From Gallionellaceae bacterium (GTDB lineage: Bacteria; Pseudomonadota; Gammaproteobacteria; Burkholderiales; Thiobacillaceae), in contig JAQTLN010000002.1 of NCBI GenBank assembly GCA_028714875.1, forward strand, positions 186,001-250,000: 64,000 bases of DNA. The letters run 5' to 3'. Both the position numbers and the translations under genes were made by a program. Each line of letters begins with the position of its first letter. The first letter of the stretch is position 1. The notes under the pieces were generated by a model. That model was not told the DNA's origin, ran no database searches, and saw only the letters and a list, made by a program, of their open reading frames with translations. This document shows positions 58,131 through 64,000 of the stretch, one piece after another.

Positions 58131-58976
58131 ATGTCCCTGACCACCCGCAACCACGATCGCGATGCCGCCGGCATGACCTACGTTTACCCGGTGGTTTCGC
58201 GCCGCGCGGGTGGGGTGTCGCTGGGGGTCAACTTGAACCCGAACAACGCCTGCAACTGGCGTTGCATCTACTGCCAGGTGCCGGACTTGAAGCGTGGCGG
58301 GCCGCCGCCCATCGACCTGGCGCAACTGGAAGACGAACTGCGCCGCATGCTGGAGGCCATCGTGCAGGGCGATTTCATGGCCAGCCAGGTGCCGGAAGGG
58401 ATGCGCCGGCTCAATGATGTGGCCCTGTCCGGCAACGGCGAGCCGACCAGCGCGCCGGAGTTTCCCGTCGTGGTGGAACTGATCGGCCGCGTGCTGGTGG
58501 ATTTCGGCCTGCTGGGTCGTCTCAAGCTGGTGCTGATAACCAATGGCAGCCTCGCCGGCAAGCCGCTTGTGCGGACCGGGTTGCGGGCGATGGCGGGTCT
58601 GGGAGGCGAGGTGTGGTTCAAGTTCGACCGCGCCACGCGCGCCGGCCTGAGTCTGGTCAACGACACGGAAAGCGACCCGGAACGACATTACCAGCGCCTG
58701 AAGACCGTGGCGGGTTTGTGTCCGACCTGGATGCAGTCCTGCATGTTCGCGCTCGATGGCGCGCCGCCCTCGGCGGCGGAACTGGATGCCTGGCTGGCCC
58801 TGCTGGCACGCGCCGTGGACGAGGCGGTGCCGTTGCGTGGGGTATTGCTCTACGGTCTGGCGCGGCCTTCGTTGCAGACGGAGGCGGCTCGGCTGTCGGC
58901 CTTGCCGGAGGCGTGGTTACGCGACCTGGCGCGGCGGGTGGAAGCGCTGGGGCTGGCGGTCAGGGTTACGACGTAG
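58131..58976 (+). CDS. radical SAM protein of unknown substrate
   Basis: The 281-residue protein has YPVVSRRAGGVSLGVNLNPNN and then CNWRCIYCQVPDL, a CX3CX2C radical SAM motif. It continues with NDVALSGNGEPTSAPEF, LVLITNGSLAGKP and WFKFDRATRAGLSLVND. The length matches a group of short radical SAM proteins with no assigned role. The gene is flanked by an inverted pair of CCCCCCTTT palindromes, and the start is taken at ATG 58131. Confidence 0.88.
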   Translation: MSLTTRNHDRDAAGMTYVYPVVSRRAGGVSLGVNLNPNNACNWRCIYCQVPDLKRGGPPPIDLAQLEDELRRMLEAIVQGDFMASQVPEGMRRLNDVALSGNGEPTSAPEFPVVVELIGRVLVDFGLLGRLKLVLITNGSLAGKPLVRTGLRAMAGLGGEVWFKFDRATRAGLSLVNDTESDPERHYQRLKTVAGLCPTWMQSCMFALDGAPPSAAELDAWLALLARAVDEAVPLRGVLLYGLARPSLQTEAARLSALPEAWLRDLARRVEALGLAVRVTT

Positions 58977-58989
58977 GGGCCGCTTGGCT

Positions 58990-59090
58990 CCCCCCTTTGC
59001 AAAAGGGGGGCTGGGGGGGATTTCTCCAGGCGTTGCACGACTGCGACCGTCGCCACCCCCCCCTCAATCCCCCTTTGGTAAAGGGGGAAG
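58990..59090. repeat. two CCCCCTTT family palindromes
   Basis: TCCCCCCTTTGCAAAAGGGG with the extension CTGGGGGGGAT (58989-59022) and CCCCCTTTGGTAAAGGGGG (59069-59087). The second forms the 3' end of the small gene on the minus strand. Confidence 0.85.
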
Positions 59091-59246
59091 CACGACCGTC
59101 TTGGCCGGCGGGATATCTTCCTTTTCCTTTAGTCGCTCTTGCCAACGCTTGTCCGGCACCACCTGCTGCTTGAAGCGGGGCGTGCGCACCGCGCGGGCGA
59201 CGGGGTCGCGGGGGCGACGCGGCGGGCTGGATTTGCGTTTGTTCAT
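59064..59246 (-). CDS. small basic protein, possibly ribosome-rescue factor ArfA-like
   Basis: The 60-residue protein MNKRKSSPPRRPRDPVARA... is strongly basic. The block DPVARAVRTPRFKQQVVPDK resembles the ArfA core (NAxxALxxxPLFRxRV), with the same spacing of Ala, Pro, Phe, Arg/Lys and Val. In E. coli the arfA message carries a hairpin inside its 3' coding part that truncates the mRNA. Here the last nine codons are a CCCCCTTTACCAAAGGGGG hairpin. The family call is inference; it could also be an unrelated small basic protein. ATG 59246 is clear. Confidence 0.5.
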   Translation of the reverse strand: MNKRKSSPPRRPRDPVARAVRTPRFKQQVVPDKRWQERLKEKEDIPPAKTVVLPPLPKGD

Positions 59247-59259
59247 GGACGTGTGTCCC

Positions 59260-60675
59260 TCAGCTCCGCTGATAGATGTCCTCGAAGCGCACGATGTCGT
59301 CCTCGCCCAGATAGGAACCGGATTGCACTTCGATCAGATGCAGCGGGATGCGGCCCGGGTTTTCCAGGCGGTGCGAGGTGCCGAGCGGGATATAGGTGGA
59401 TTCGTCTTCGCACAACAGTTGTTCGACGCCATCACGGGTGACGCGGGCGGTGCCGGAGACGACGATCCAGTGTTCGGCGCGATGGTGGTGCATTTGCAGA
59501 GAGAGCTTCTCGCCCGGCTTGACCATGATGCGCTTGACCTGGAAGCGCGCGCCCATGTCGATGCCTTCGTACCAGCCCCAGGGGCGGAATACGCGGGTAT
59601 GGAATTCGTGCTCGCTGCGGCCGCTGGCTTTCAGGAAGTCCACCACCTTCTTCACGTCCTGGGCGCGCGACTTGTCGGCCACCAGCACGGCATCCGGGGT
59701 TTCCACGATCAACAGGTTGCTCACGCCGATGGCGGCCACCATGCGCGATTCCGCGCGTACCAGGGAGTCGGCGACACCTTCCAGGAACACGTCGCCGCGC
59801 GTGACGTTGCCGGCGGAGTCTTTCTCGCCCACGTCCCACAGCGCGGACCAGGCGCCGATGTCGTTCCAGCCGATGTCGGTGGGCACCACGGCGGCGTGCC
59901 GGGTGCGTTCCATCAGCGCGTAGTCGATCGAGTCCGACGGGCAGGCCGCGAAAGCACCCTTGTCGAGGCGGCAGAAATCCAGGTCATGCTGGCCGTCGCC
60001 GAGAGCCTGCTCGCAGGCCGCGAGGATGTCCGGGCAGAACTCGGCCAGTTCGGCCAGAAACTGCTTGCAGGAGAACAGGAACATGCCGCTGTTCCAGAAA
60101 TAGTCGCCGGATGCGAGAAACAACTCGGCGTTTTCGCGGTTCGGCTTCTCCACGAAGCGGGCCACCTGGCGGGCGCTGCCAGTGGCGAGCGCGGCGCCCT
60201 GCTGGATGTAGCCATAACCGGTTTCCGGGGCGTCCGGGACGATGCCGAAGGTCACCAGATGGCCGCCGGCGACGGCCCGCATGCCTTCGCCGATGGCTGC
60301 GTGGAAGGCTGGCACGTCACGGATGAGATGGTCGGCGGGAAGCAGCAACATCACCGCGTCGGCATCCTGTTTCAGCAGGTGCATGGCGGCGACGGCGGCG
60401 GCCGGCGCGGTATTGCGCCCGACCGGTTCCAGGAATATGCCCAGCGGGGTCACGCCGATGTCACGCATCTGTTCGGCGATGAGAAAACGGTGGTCGTTGT
60501 TGCAGACGATCAGCGGCGCGCCCGCATCCGCCAGGCCGGTCATGCGCAGCACCGTTTCCTGCAGCATGGTGCGTTCACCCGCCAGCGGCAGCAGTTGCTT
60601 CGGCAGCGCGGCGCGCGAAAGGGGCCACAAACGGGTGCCGGAACCCCCGGAAAGGATGACGGGATACAGCGACAT
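59260..60675 (-). CDS. manC: mannose-1-phosphate guanylyltransferase / mannose-6-phosphate isomerase
   Basis: The 471-residue bifunctional enzyme supplies GDP-mannose for polysaccharides. The N-terminal nucleotidyltransferase (about 1-285) has VILSGGSGTRLWPLSRAALPKQ, FLEPVGRNTAPAAAVAAMHL, the LLPADHLIRD segment and FVEKPNRENAELF. The C-terminal type II isomerase cupin (about 330-471) has RPWGWYEGID, KRIMVKPGEKLSLQMHHHRAEHW and YIPLGTSHRLENPG. It fits with the nucleotide-sugar genes earlier in the window. Confidence 0.95.
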   Translation of the reverse strand: MSLYPVILSGGSGTRLWPLSRAALPKQLLPLAGERTMLQETVLRMTGLADAGAPLIVCNNDHRFLIAEQMRDIGVTPLGIFLEPVGRNTAPAAAVAAMHLLKQDADAVMLLLPADHLIRDVPAFHAAIGEGMRAVAGGHLVTFGIVPDAPETGYGYIQQGAALATGSARQVARFVEKPNRENAELFLASGDYFWNSGMFLFSCKQFLAELAEFCPDILAACEQALGDGQHDLDFCRLDKGAFAACPSDSIDYALMERTRHAAVVPTDIGWNDIGAWSALWDVGEKDSAGNVTRGDVFLEGVADSLVRAESRMVAAIGVSNLLIVETPDAVLVADKSRAQDVKKVVDFLKASGRSEHEFHTRVFRPWGWYEGIDMGARFQVKRIMVKPGEKLSLQMHHHRAEHWIVVSGTARVTRDGVEQLLCEDESTYIPLGTSHRLENPGRIPLHLIEVQSGSYLGEDDIVRFEDIYQRS

Positions 60676-60754
60676 TTCGGCTTGCCTCAGCGTTGTTGTG
60701 ATGGGCCGGGAGGATAGCGACTTACGCGGGCCTCCGGCAAACGCGCGCGGACTT

Positions 60755-60846
60755 GTAGCGCCGGCCTCGTTCTTCTGATCAGCCCTACGAAGCCGGCGAG
60801 ATGCCGGCGCTACATGCCTGCCTCAGCGAATGGACAACTTGGGTCT
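60755..60846. repeat. palindromic element related to 56731-56862
   Basis: GTAGCGCCGGCCTCG and GAGATGCCGGCGCTAC flank a centre TTCTGATCAGCCCTACGAAG nearly identical to that of the 56731 element. A shared edge AATGGACAA-TTGGGT follows. It fills most of the 169-base gap between manC and the copZ-like gene. Confidence 0.75.
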
Positions 60847-61054
60847 AGCCGACCACCTGGTAACCACCGCCATCGATGGCGGCGCGGATCGCCTCGGGGC
60901 TCGCCAGGGCGGGATCATGCGCCACTTCCACCCGGCCCGATGCCAGGTCCACTTGCACACCGCTGACGCCGGGGAGGGCGCCCACCAGGTTCTTCACGGA
61001 ATTCACGCAGCCCATACAAGTCATGCCGGTAACGTTCAAGGTCAGGGTGTTCAT
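60845..61054 (-). CDS. CopZ-like heavy-metal-associated domain protein
   Basis: The 69-residue protein is a single HMA ferredoxin-like domain with the metal motif GMTCMGCVNSVKN (CxxC), the ALPGVSGVQVDLASGRVEV middle and IDGGGYQV end. Such proteins are copper chaperones for P-type ATPases; no ATPase is nearby. Its ATG overlaps the flgN stop (ATGA), placing it at the end of the flagellar flgMN operon, an unusual setting. Confidence 0.93.
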   Translation of the reverse strand: MNTLTLNVTGMTCMGCVNSVKNLVGALPGVSGVQVDLASGRVEVAHDPALASPEAIRAAIDGGGYQVVG

Positions 61055-61497
61055 GCGGTGTCTATGCTCCGATTGGGGTTGAGGGATTCACTCATGCGGC
61101 CATCCGCCCCATAGAGCGTGCGGCTGCCGGCGGCGTTGCGCAGGACTTGCACGGCGGCCTGGGTGCGGCGCAGTTGTTCGTCGATGAGGCGGCTGTTGAG
61201 GCGGTTCATGCGCTCCGCGTGGCGCGTCATTTCTTCCATTTGCCGCCAGCTTTCCGGCGCCAGGCCGATGCACTGCTCGCGCAGCGCGGACAAGCCGGTC
61301 GAGGCGGGCTGGCCGAAGCTGCTGGTCAATGTCTGCCAGAGGCTGGCGATGCGGCGATTCGCGGCTTCCCGCTGACTGATCAGGGGCGTCAGGGCATCCG
61401 CCTGGTTGGCCGCCAGCGCGGCCGCTTCCTGCTCCAGCAAGCTGATGAAAGTGGCGAGTTCGCGCGCCAGAGCGTCGAGATGGGCGGCGGGATTCAT
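61051..61497 (-). CDS. flgN: flagellar chaperone FlgN
   Basis: FlgN escorts hook-filament junction proteins FlgK and FlgL to the export apparatus. The 148-residue helical protein has the general FlgN pattern: LARELATFISLLEQEAAALAANQADAL, ISQREAANRRIASLWQTL and a late LNSRLIDEQLRRTQAAVQVL followed by TLYGADGRM. Overlaps flgM and the copZ-like gene by ATGA on each side. Confidence 0.88.
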   Translation of the reverse strand: MNPAAHLDALARELATFISLLEQEAAALAANQADALTPLISQREAANRRIASLWQTLTSSFGQPASTGLSALREQCIGLAPESWRQMEEMTRHAERMNRLNSRLIDEQLRRTQAAVQVLRNAAGSRTLYGADGRMSESLNPNRSIDTA

Positions 61498-61805
61498 CGA
61501 TTATGCTGGTGGCTGAGCTGCTCTATGGATTCCTGAACCATGCCTTCGGCCACCGCTTCTTCATCAACTTTGAAAGTACCGTCGGCGATGGCCTGACGGA
61601 TGGATTCCACCTTGCCGGCATCTTCGGGCGGGATGTCCGCGAGTTGGGTTTCCAGTTCACGCATGAACGAGGAAGTGTCGGTGAGTTCGACGTTATCGCT
61701 GACCGACCCGGCCGTCGATCCGGCGGCCTTGTCTTTGGATTGCTTCGATTTGACGCCCTTGTTCTGGACGCTGGTGATGTGCTGGAGCGCGCTGTCTATC
61801 TTCAC
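61494..61805 (-). CDS. flgM: anti-sigma-28 factor FlgM
   Basis: FlgM holds FliA inactive until the hook is complete. The 103-residue protein has a flexible N-terminal part and the sigma-binding C-terminal half VELTDTSSFMRELETQLAD-IPPEDAGKVESIRQAIADGTFKVDEE. The GTG start at 61805 follows GAGGAGGAAT. Overlaps flgN by ATGA. Confidence 0.93.
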   Translation of the reverse strand: MKIDSALQHITSVQNKGVKSKQSKDKAAGSTAGSVSDNVELTDTSSFMRELETQLADIPPEDAGKVESIRQAIADGTFKVDEEAVAEGMVQESIEQLSHQHNR

Positions 61806-61887
61806 GTCGGATTCCTCCTCGGGGATGCCAAGAATATAACGGCAAGCGGCCGGCAAGCTTTAATGAGAAACATCAACCCGTTTCCTT

Positions 61888-61943
61888 GGGGGTGGGCTTG
61901 CCCGCGATTGCAACAGTCGCATCGCGGGCAAGCCCGCTCCCAC
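61888..61943. repeat. Pseudomonas-like REP palindrome between flgM and flgA
   Basis: GGGCTTGCCCGCGAT (61894-61908) and ATCGCGGGCAAGCCC (61921-61935) are perfect 15-bp inverted repeats, followed by GCTCCCACGG. This closely resembles the well-known REP consensus of Pseudomonas (GCGGGCAAGCCCGCTCCCAC). It differs from the REP-like family at 2060-3426. Confidence 0.8.
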
Positions 61944-61954
61944 GGAACCCCGTT

Positions 61955-62656
61955 TCATGGCCGCACCAGCGCGCTGCCATCATCTTGCGCGATGCCATGC
62001 ACGATGCGCCCGGCGTCGATTCTGATCCGTACCGGCTCGCCCGCCGCCGCCGAATTGAGCGCCTTGCCCACTTGGTTGATGCTGAAACCGACACCGCGCA
62101 CAACGATGCGTACCCGTTGCCCGGCATTGATGGCGGGCGGTCGCGCCAGACCTTCGGCCGGCAGCGGCTGGCCGGCGGCGATCCAGCGATCGCTGCGCGC
62201 GCCGACCACCGCGCGAATGTCGTTGAGGTAAGCGCCGGGGGGCTGCTCATAGTCGATGCCGCGCGTCTCCACATCGGCGGCGGAAAGGATGGTGCGCGCC
62301 GGCAGGTCACGTCGGGCAACCAGGGCGGGGCCGGAGAGATTGATCTGAAAGCCGATGTACAGGCTCCATCTGACTGGCGCCTTGCATTGCGCCTTGATGC
62401 TGCCCGCGGTTCCGAGCTGGGCGCCGGCGGCCAGGGAAAACTCGAAGTCGCGGCAGGCAACCAGGCGCAGGCGTTCGTCGATCGCGCCGATTCGGGGGCG
62501 TGCCTGTATGCCCGGCCAGGTCTGGGCGGCCTGCTGTTCCAGCCAGGTATTGCCGAGTTGGCGCAGAATTTGCATATCCTGAACCGGCCCTGACGCCGAT
62601 GCGGCGATTGCCCACTGCGAGAAAAACAGAAAAACAAGAAAACGAGGCATGGACAT
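61955..62656 (-). CDS. flgA: flagellar P-ring assembly chaperone FlgA
   Basis: FlgA assists P-ring (FlgI) formation in the periplasm. The 233-residue protein has a signal peptide (RFLVFLFFSQWAIAASA), an N-terminal domain (RLRLVACRDFEFSLAAGAQLG) and a SAF domain with VVARRDLPARTILSAADVETR-type sequence. The C-terminal NAGQRVRIVVRGVGFSI ... GRIVHGIA part follows. Two starts (62656 or 62650) are six bases apart. The gene diverges from the GGDEF gene. Confidence 0.92.
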   Translation of the reverse strand: MSMPRFLVFLFFSQWAIAASASGPVQDMQILRQLGNTWLEQQAAQTWPGIQARPRIGAIDERLRLVACRDFEFSLAAGAQLGTAGSIKAQCKAPVRWSLYIGFQINLSGPALVARRDLPARTILSAADVETRGIDYEQPPGAYLNDIRAVVGARSDRWIAAGQPLPAEGLARPPAINAGQRVRIVVRGVGFSINQVGKALNSAAAGEPVRIRIDAGRIVHGIAQDDGSALVRP

Positions 62657-62713
62657 GAGCGGTTTGCGCCAGAAGTAACGGATAGAATTCTCGACCTTTT
62701 TCCGGATGACGAC

Positions 62714-64000
62714 ATGGAACGTCCCAACCAACCCGCTGATATAGCCCGCGCGGCCATCCGCCTGCTGGGTACGCGTCGTCTACCGCCGACACCGGACAAC
62801 TTCCAGCGCGCCTATGCCGAAGTGGCGGGCGAGAAGGTGGAAAAATCGGTGGAAAAGCCCAAGGAAGCGGGCGCCAAATCCGAGCCGACCAAGCCCGAGC
62901 CGGCCAAACCCGAGTTGCGCTGGCCGGACGCCATCCGACCGCTGATCAAGCAGTGGGACGCGCATCAGACCGGCCTCAACCAGTCGAAAAAACGTGAAAT
63001 GCTGGAGCGCGTGCTGATCAACTTCGGCCACGACAGCCAGCAGTTGTATGACAAGCTCGCCGGCCTGGCGCGTTCCTGGTCCGAATCCGGCGCCGGCGGC
63101 ACGGTGCTGGAAGAAACCGCCGCAACGCCGGAGGCGCCACCCAGTAGCGCCGGCATCCCTGCCGGCGTCTTGGAAAACAGCCGGCTGGCCCTAAAGGATA
63201 CCGGCCCTTCGGGCCATAAAGCCGGCGCTACAGAATCCGCGCCCGACTCCTGGCCATCCCTGCGCCAGGCGCTGGCCGGCAATCTGAATTTGCTTGCCGA
63301 TAGCTGCGCGCCGCGCTGGCCGGACCTGGCCGAGCGCGCCGGTCGCCTGTCCGGCGTCATATCCGGCAGCGTCGCCGCCGACAGCAGCCATTTCGAGGAA
63401 CTGTCCGGCATCTGGCGCGAGCTGTTGATCCGCTCGGAAGACGTCCACGAGTTGTCGATCGGCCTGCGCCGACTGGTCGGCCTGTTGTTTCTCAACCTGG
63501 GTGAACTGGTGGGCGACGAAACCTGGTTCTCCGGGCAGATGGCCGCCATGCAGGCGCTGATCGACGGCAACCTCAATCCCGAATCCCTGCACGGCGCGGA
63601 ACGCGGCCTGCGCGAGTTGGTGTTCAAGCAAGGCGTGATCAAGGGCAGTCTGGACGACGCCAAGGAAAAGCTGCGTTCGCTCATCACCACCTTCATCGAC
63701 CGGATCGGCACCATGTCCGACGACGCCGATGGCTACCACGCAAGAATCGGCGCCTACTCCGAGCAGATCGGCCAGGCGCGCGACATCGGCGAACTGGGCA
63801 CGGTGATCGAAGGGCTTACCAGCGACATGGACGGCATGCGCCACGCCCTGCGCAGCAGCCACAGCGAATTGAACGAGGCGCGCGCCCAGGCGGAACAGGC
63901 GGAGCAGCGCATTCATGTGCTGGAAACCGAACTGGCTCAGGTTTCCAACCTGGTGCGCGAGGATCAGCTCACCGGCGCCCTCAATCGGCGTGGCCTCGAT
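62714..64000 (+). CDS. GGDEF domain protein, partial at the window end
   Basis: Reading from ATG 62714 gives 429 codons to the window edge without a stop. An N-terminal region rich in Lys/Pro/Glu (about 35-75) is followed by a helical domain (about 75-420) with a coiled coil. The final residues, VREDQLTGALNRRGLD, are the characteristic beginning of a GGDEF diguanylate cyclase domain. About 30 residues (about 144-173) are encoded by an in-frame GTAGCGCCGGC palindrome. Diguanylate cyclases beside flgAMN are common in betaproteobacteria. Confidence 0.85.
   Translation, partial: MERPNQPADIARAAIRLLGTRRLPPTPDNFQRAYAEVAGEKVEKSVEKPKEAGAKSEPTKPEPAKPELRWPDAIRPLIKQWDAHQTGLNQSKKREMLERVLINFGHDSQQLYDKLAGLARSWSESGAGGTVLEETAATPEAPPSSAGIPAGVLENSRLALKDTGPSGHKAGATESAPDSWPSLRQALAGNLNLLADSCAPRWPDLAERAGRLSGVISGSVAADSSHFEELSGIWRELLIRSEDVHELSIGLRRLVGLLFLNLGELVGDETWFSGQMAAMQALIDGNLNPESLHGAERGLRELVFKQGVIKGSLDDAKEKLRSLITTFIDRIGTMSDDADGYHARIGAYSEQIGQARDIGELGTVIEGLTSDMDGMRHALRSSHSELNEARAQAEQAEQRIHVLETELAQVSNLVREDQLTGALNRRGLD
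63144..63233. repeat. in-frame GTAGCGCCGGC palindrome in the GGDEF gene
   Basis: GTAGCGCCGGCATCCCTGCC begins and AAAGCCGGCGCTACAG ends a 90-base element with a nested CCGGCCCTTCGGGCC hairpin. It is nearly the same as 48591-48650 but keeps the reading frame open, adding SAGIPAGVLENSRLA-type sequence. Confidence 0.85.

Overview
The window is about 64 kb of high-GC, densely packed bacterial chromosome. Gene content and order point to a betaproteobacterium. Examples are rpsP-rimM-trmD-rplS, rpoZ-spoT-ridA-recG, fur/bamE-dapB, coq7, rplM-rpsI-argC-erpA, short-form hisG, and flgAMN beside a GGDEF gene. A YeeE/YedE-type sulfur transporter next to an SCP2-like protein, a TSUP carrier and an EpsD/CPBP pair recall sulfur- or iron-oxidising Nitrosomonadales relatives. 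The genus is inference. No rRNA, tRNA, prophage or CRISPR array was seen.

Layout. 1-4300: queG (partial) diverges from tsaE-amiC, followed by a scar zone with a decayed two-partner-secretion transporter, a broken REP-associated transposase flanked by REP-like repeats, and a CcsA-like membrane protein. 4300-8100: ffh and the rpsP ribosomal operon, separated by a 159-bp palindromic element. 8100-15500: a twin HD domain protein, a TSUP permease, coq7 with a small conserved gene, a split YeeE transporter with an SCP2-like protein, recG and ridA. 15500-26300: spoT, rpoZ, fur, bamE, dapB, a PBP-porin-GGDEF/EAL operon and htpG. 26300-33300: hisG, epsD, a CAAX-type protease, galE and rfbBACD (dTDP-rhamnose). 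33300-45500: rmuC, an EamA transporter, OsmC, YdcF, rplM-rpsI, argC, erpA, yacG, a LigE-like exported DNA ligase, a B12-type radical SAM protein, Uma2, rpiA and ilvA. 45500-55000: a DUF2892 protein with a CRP-like site, a PAS-LuxR regulator, a Crp-family regulator, cca, an epimerase, slt, the AmmeMemoRadiSam trio and ispD. 55000-64000: pirin, DUF2189, mutY, a radical SAM protein, a possible arfA, a GDP-mannose enzyme, a copZ-like gene fused by overlap to flgN-flgM, flgA, and a partial GGDEF protein.

The most unusual property is the density and variety of small palindromic or tandem repeats. At least six families are visible: a REP-like family tied to a transposase relic, heptamer arrays, a GTAGCGCCGGC family, a CCCCCTTT family, a Pseudomonas-like REP, and a 159-bp MITE-like palindrome. 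Several sit on stop codons. Several others lie in frame inside conserved genes (recG twice, a B12 radical SAM gene, a GGDEF gene and probably tsaE), where they add low-complexity peptide inserts. The best candidates for little-described biology are this invasion of reading frames, the AmmeMemoRadiSam operon, the PBP-porin-GGDEF/EAL operon and a possible arfA gene that ends in a repeat-derived hairpin.
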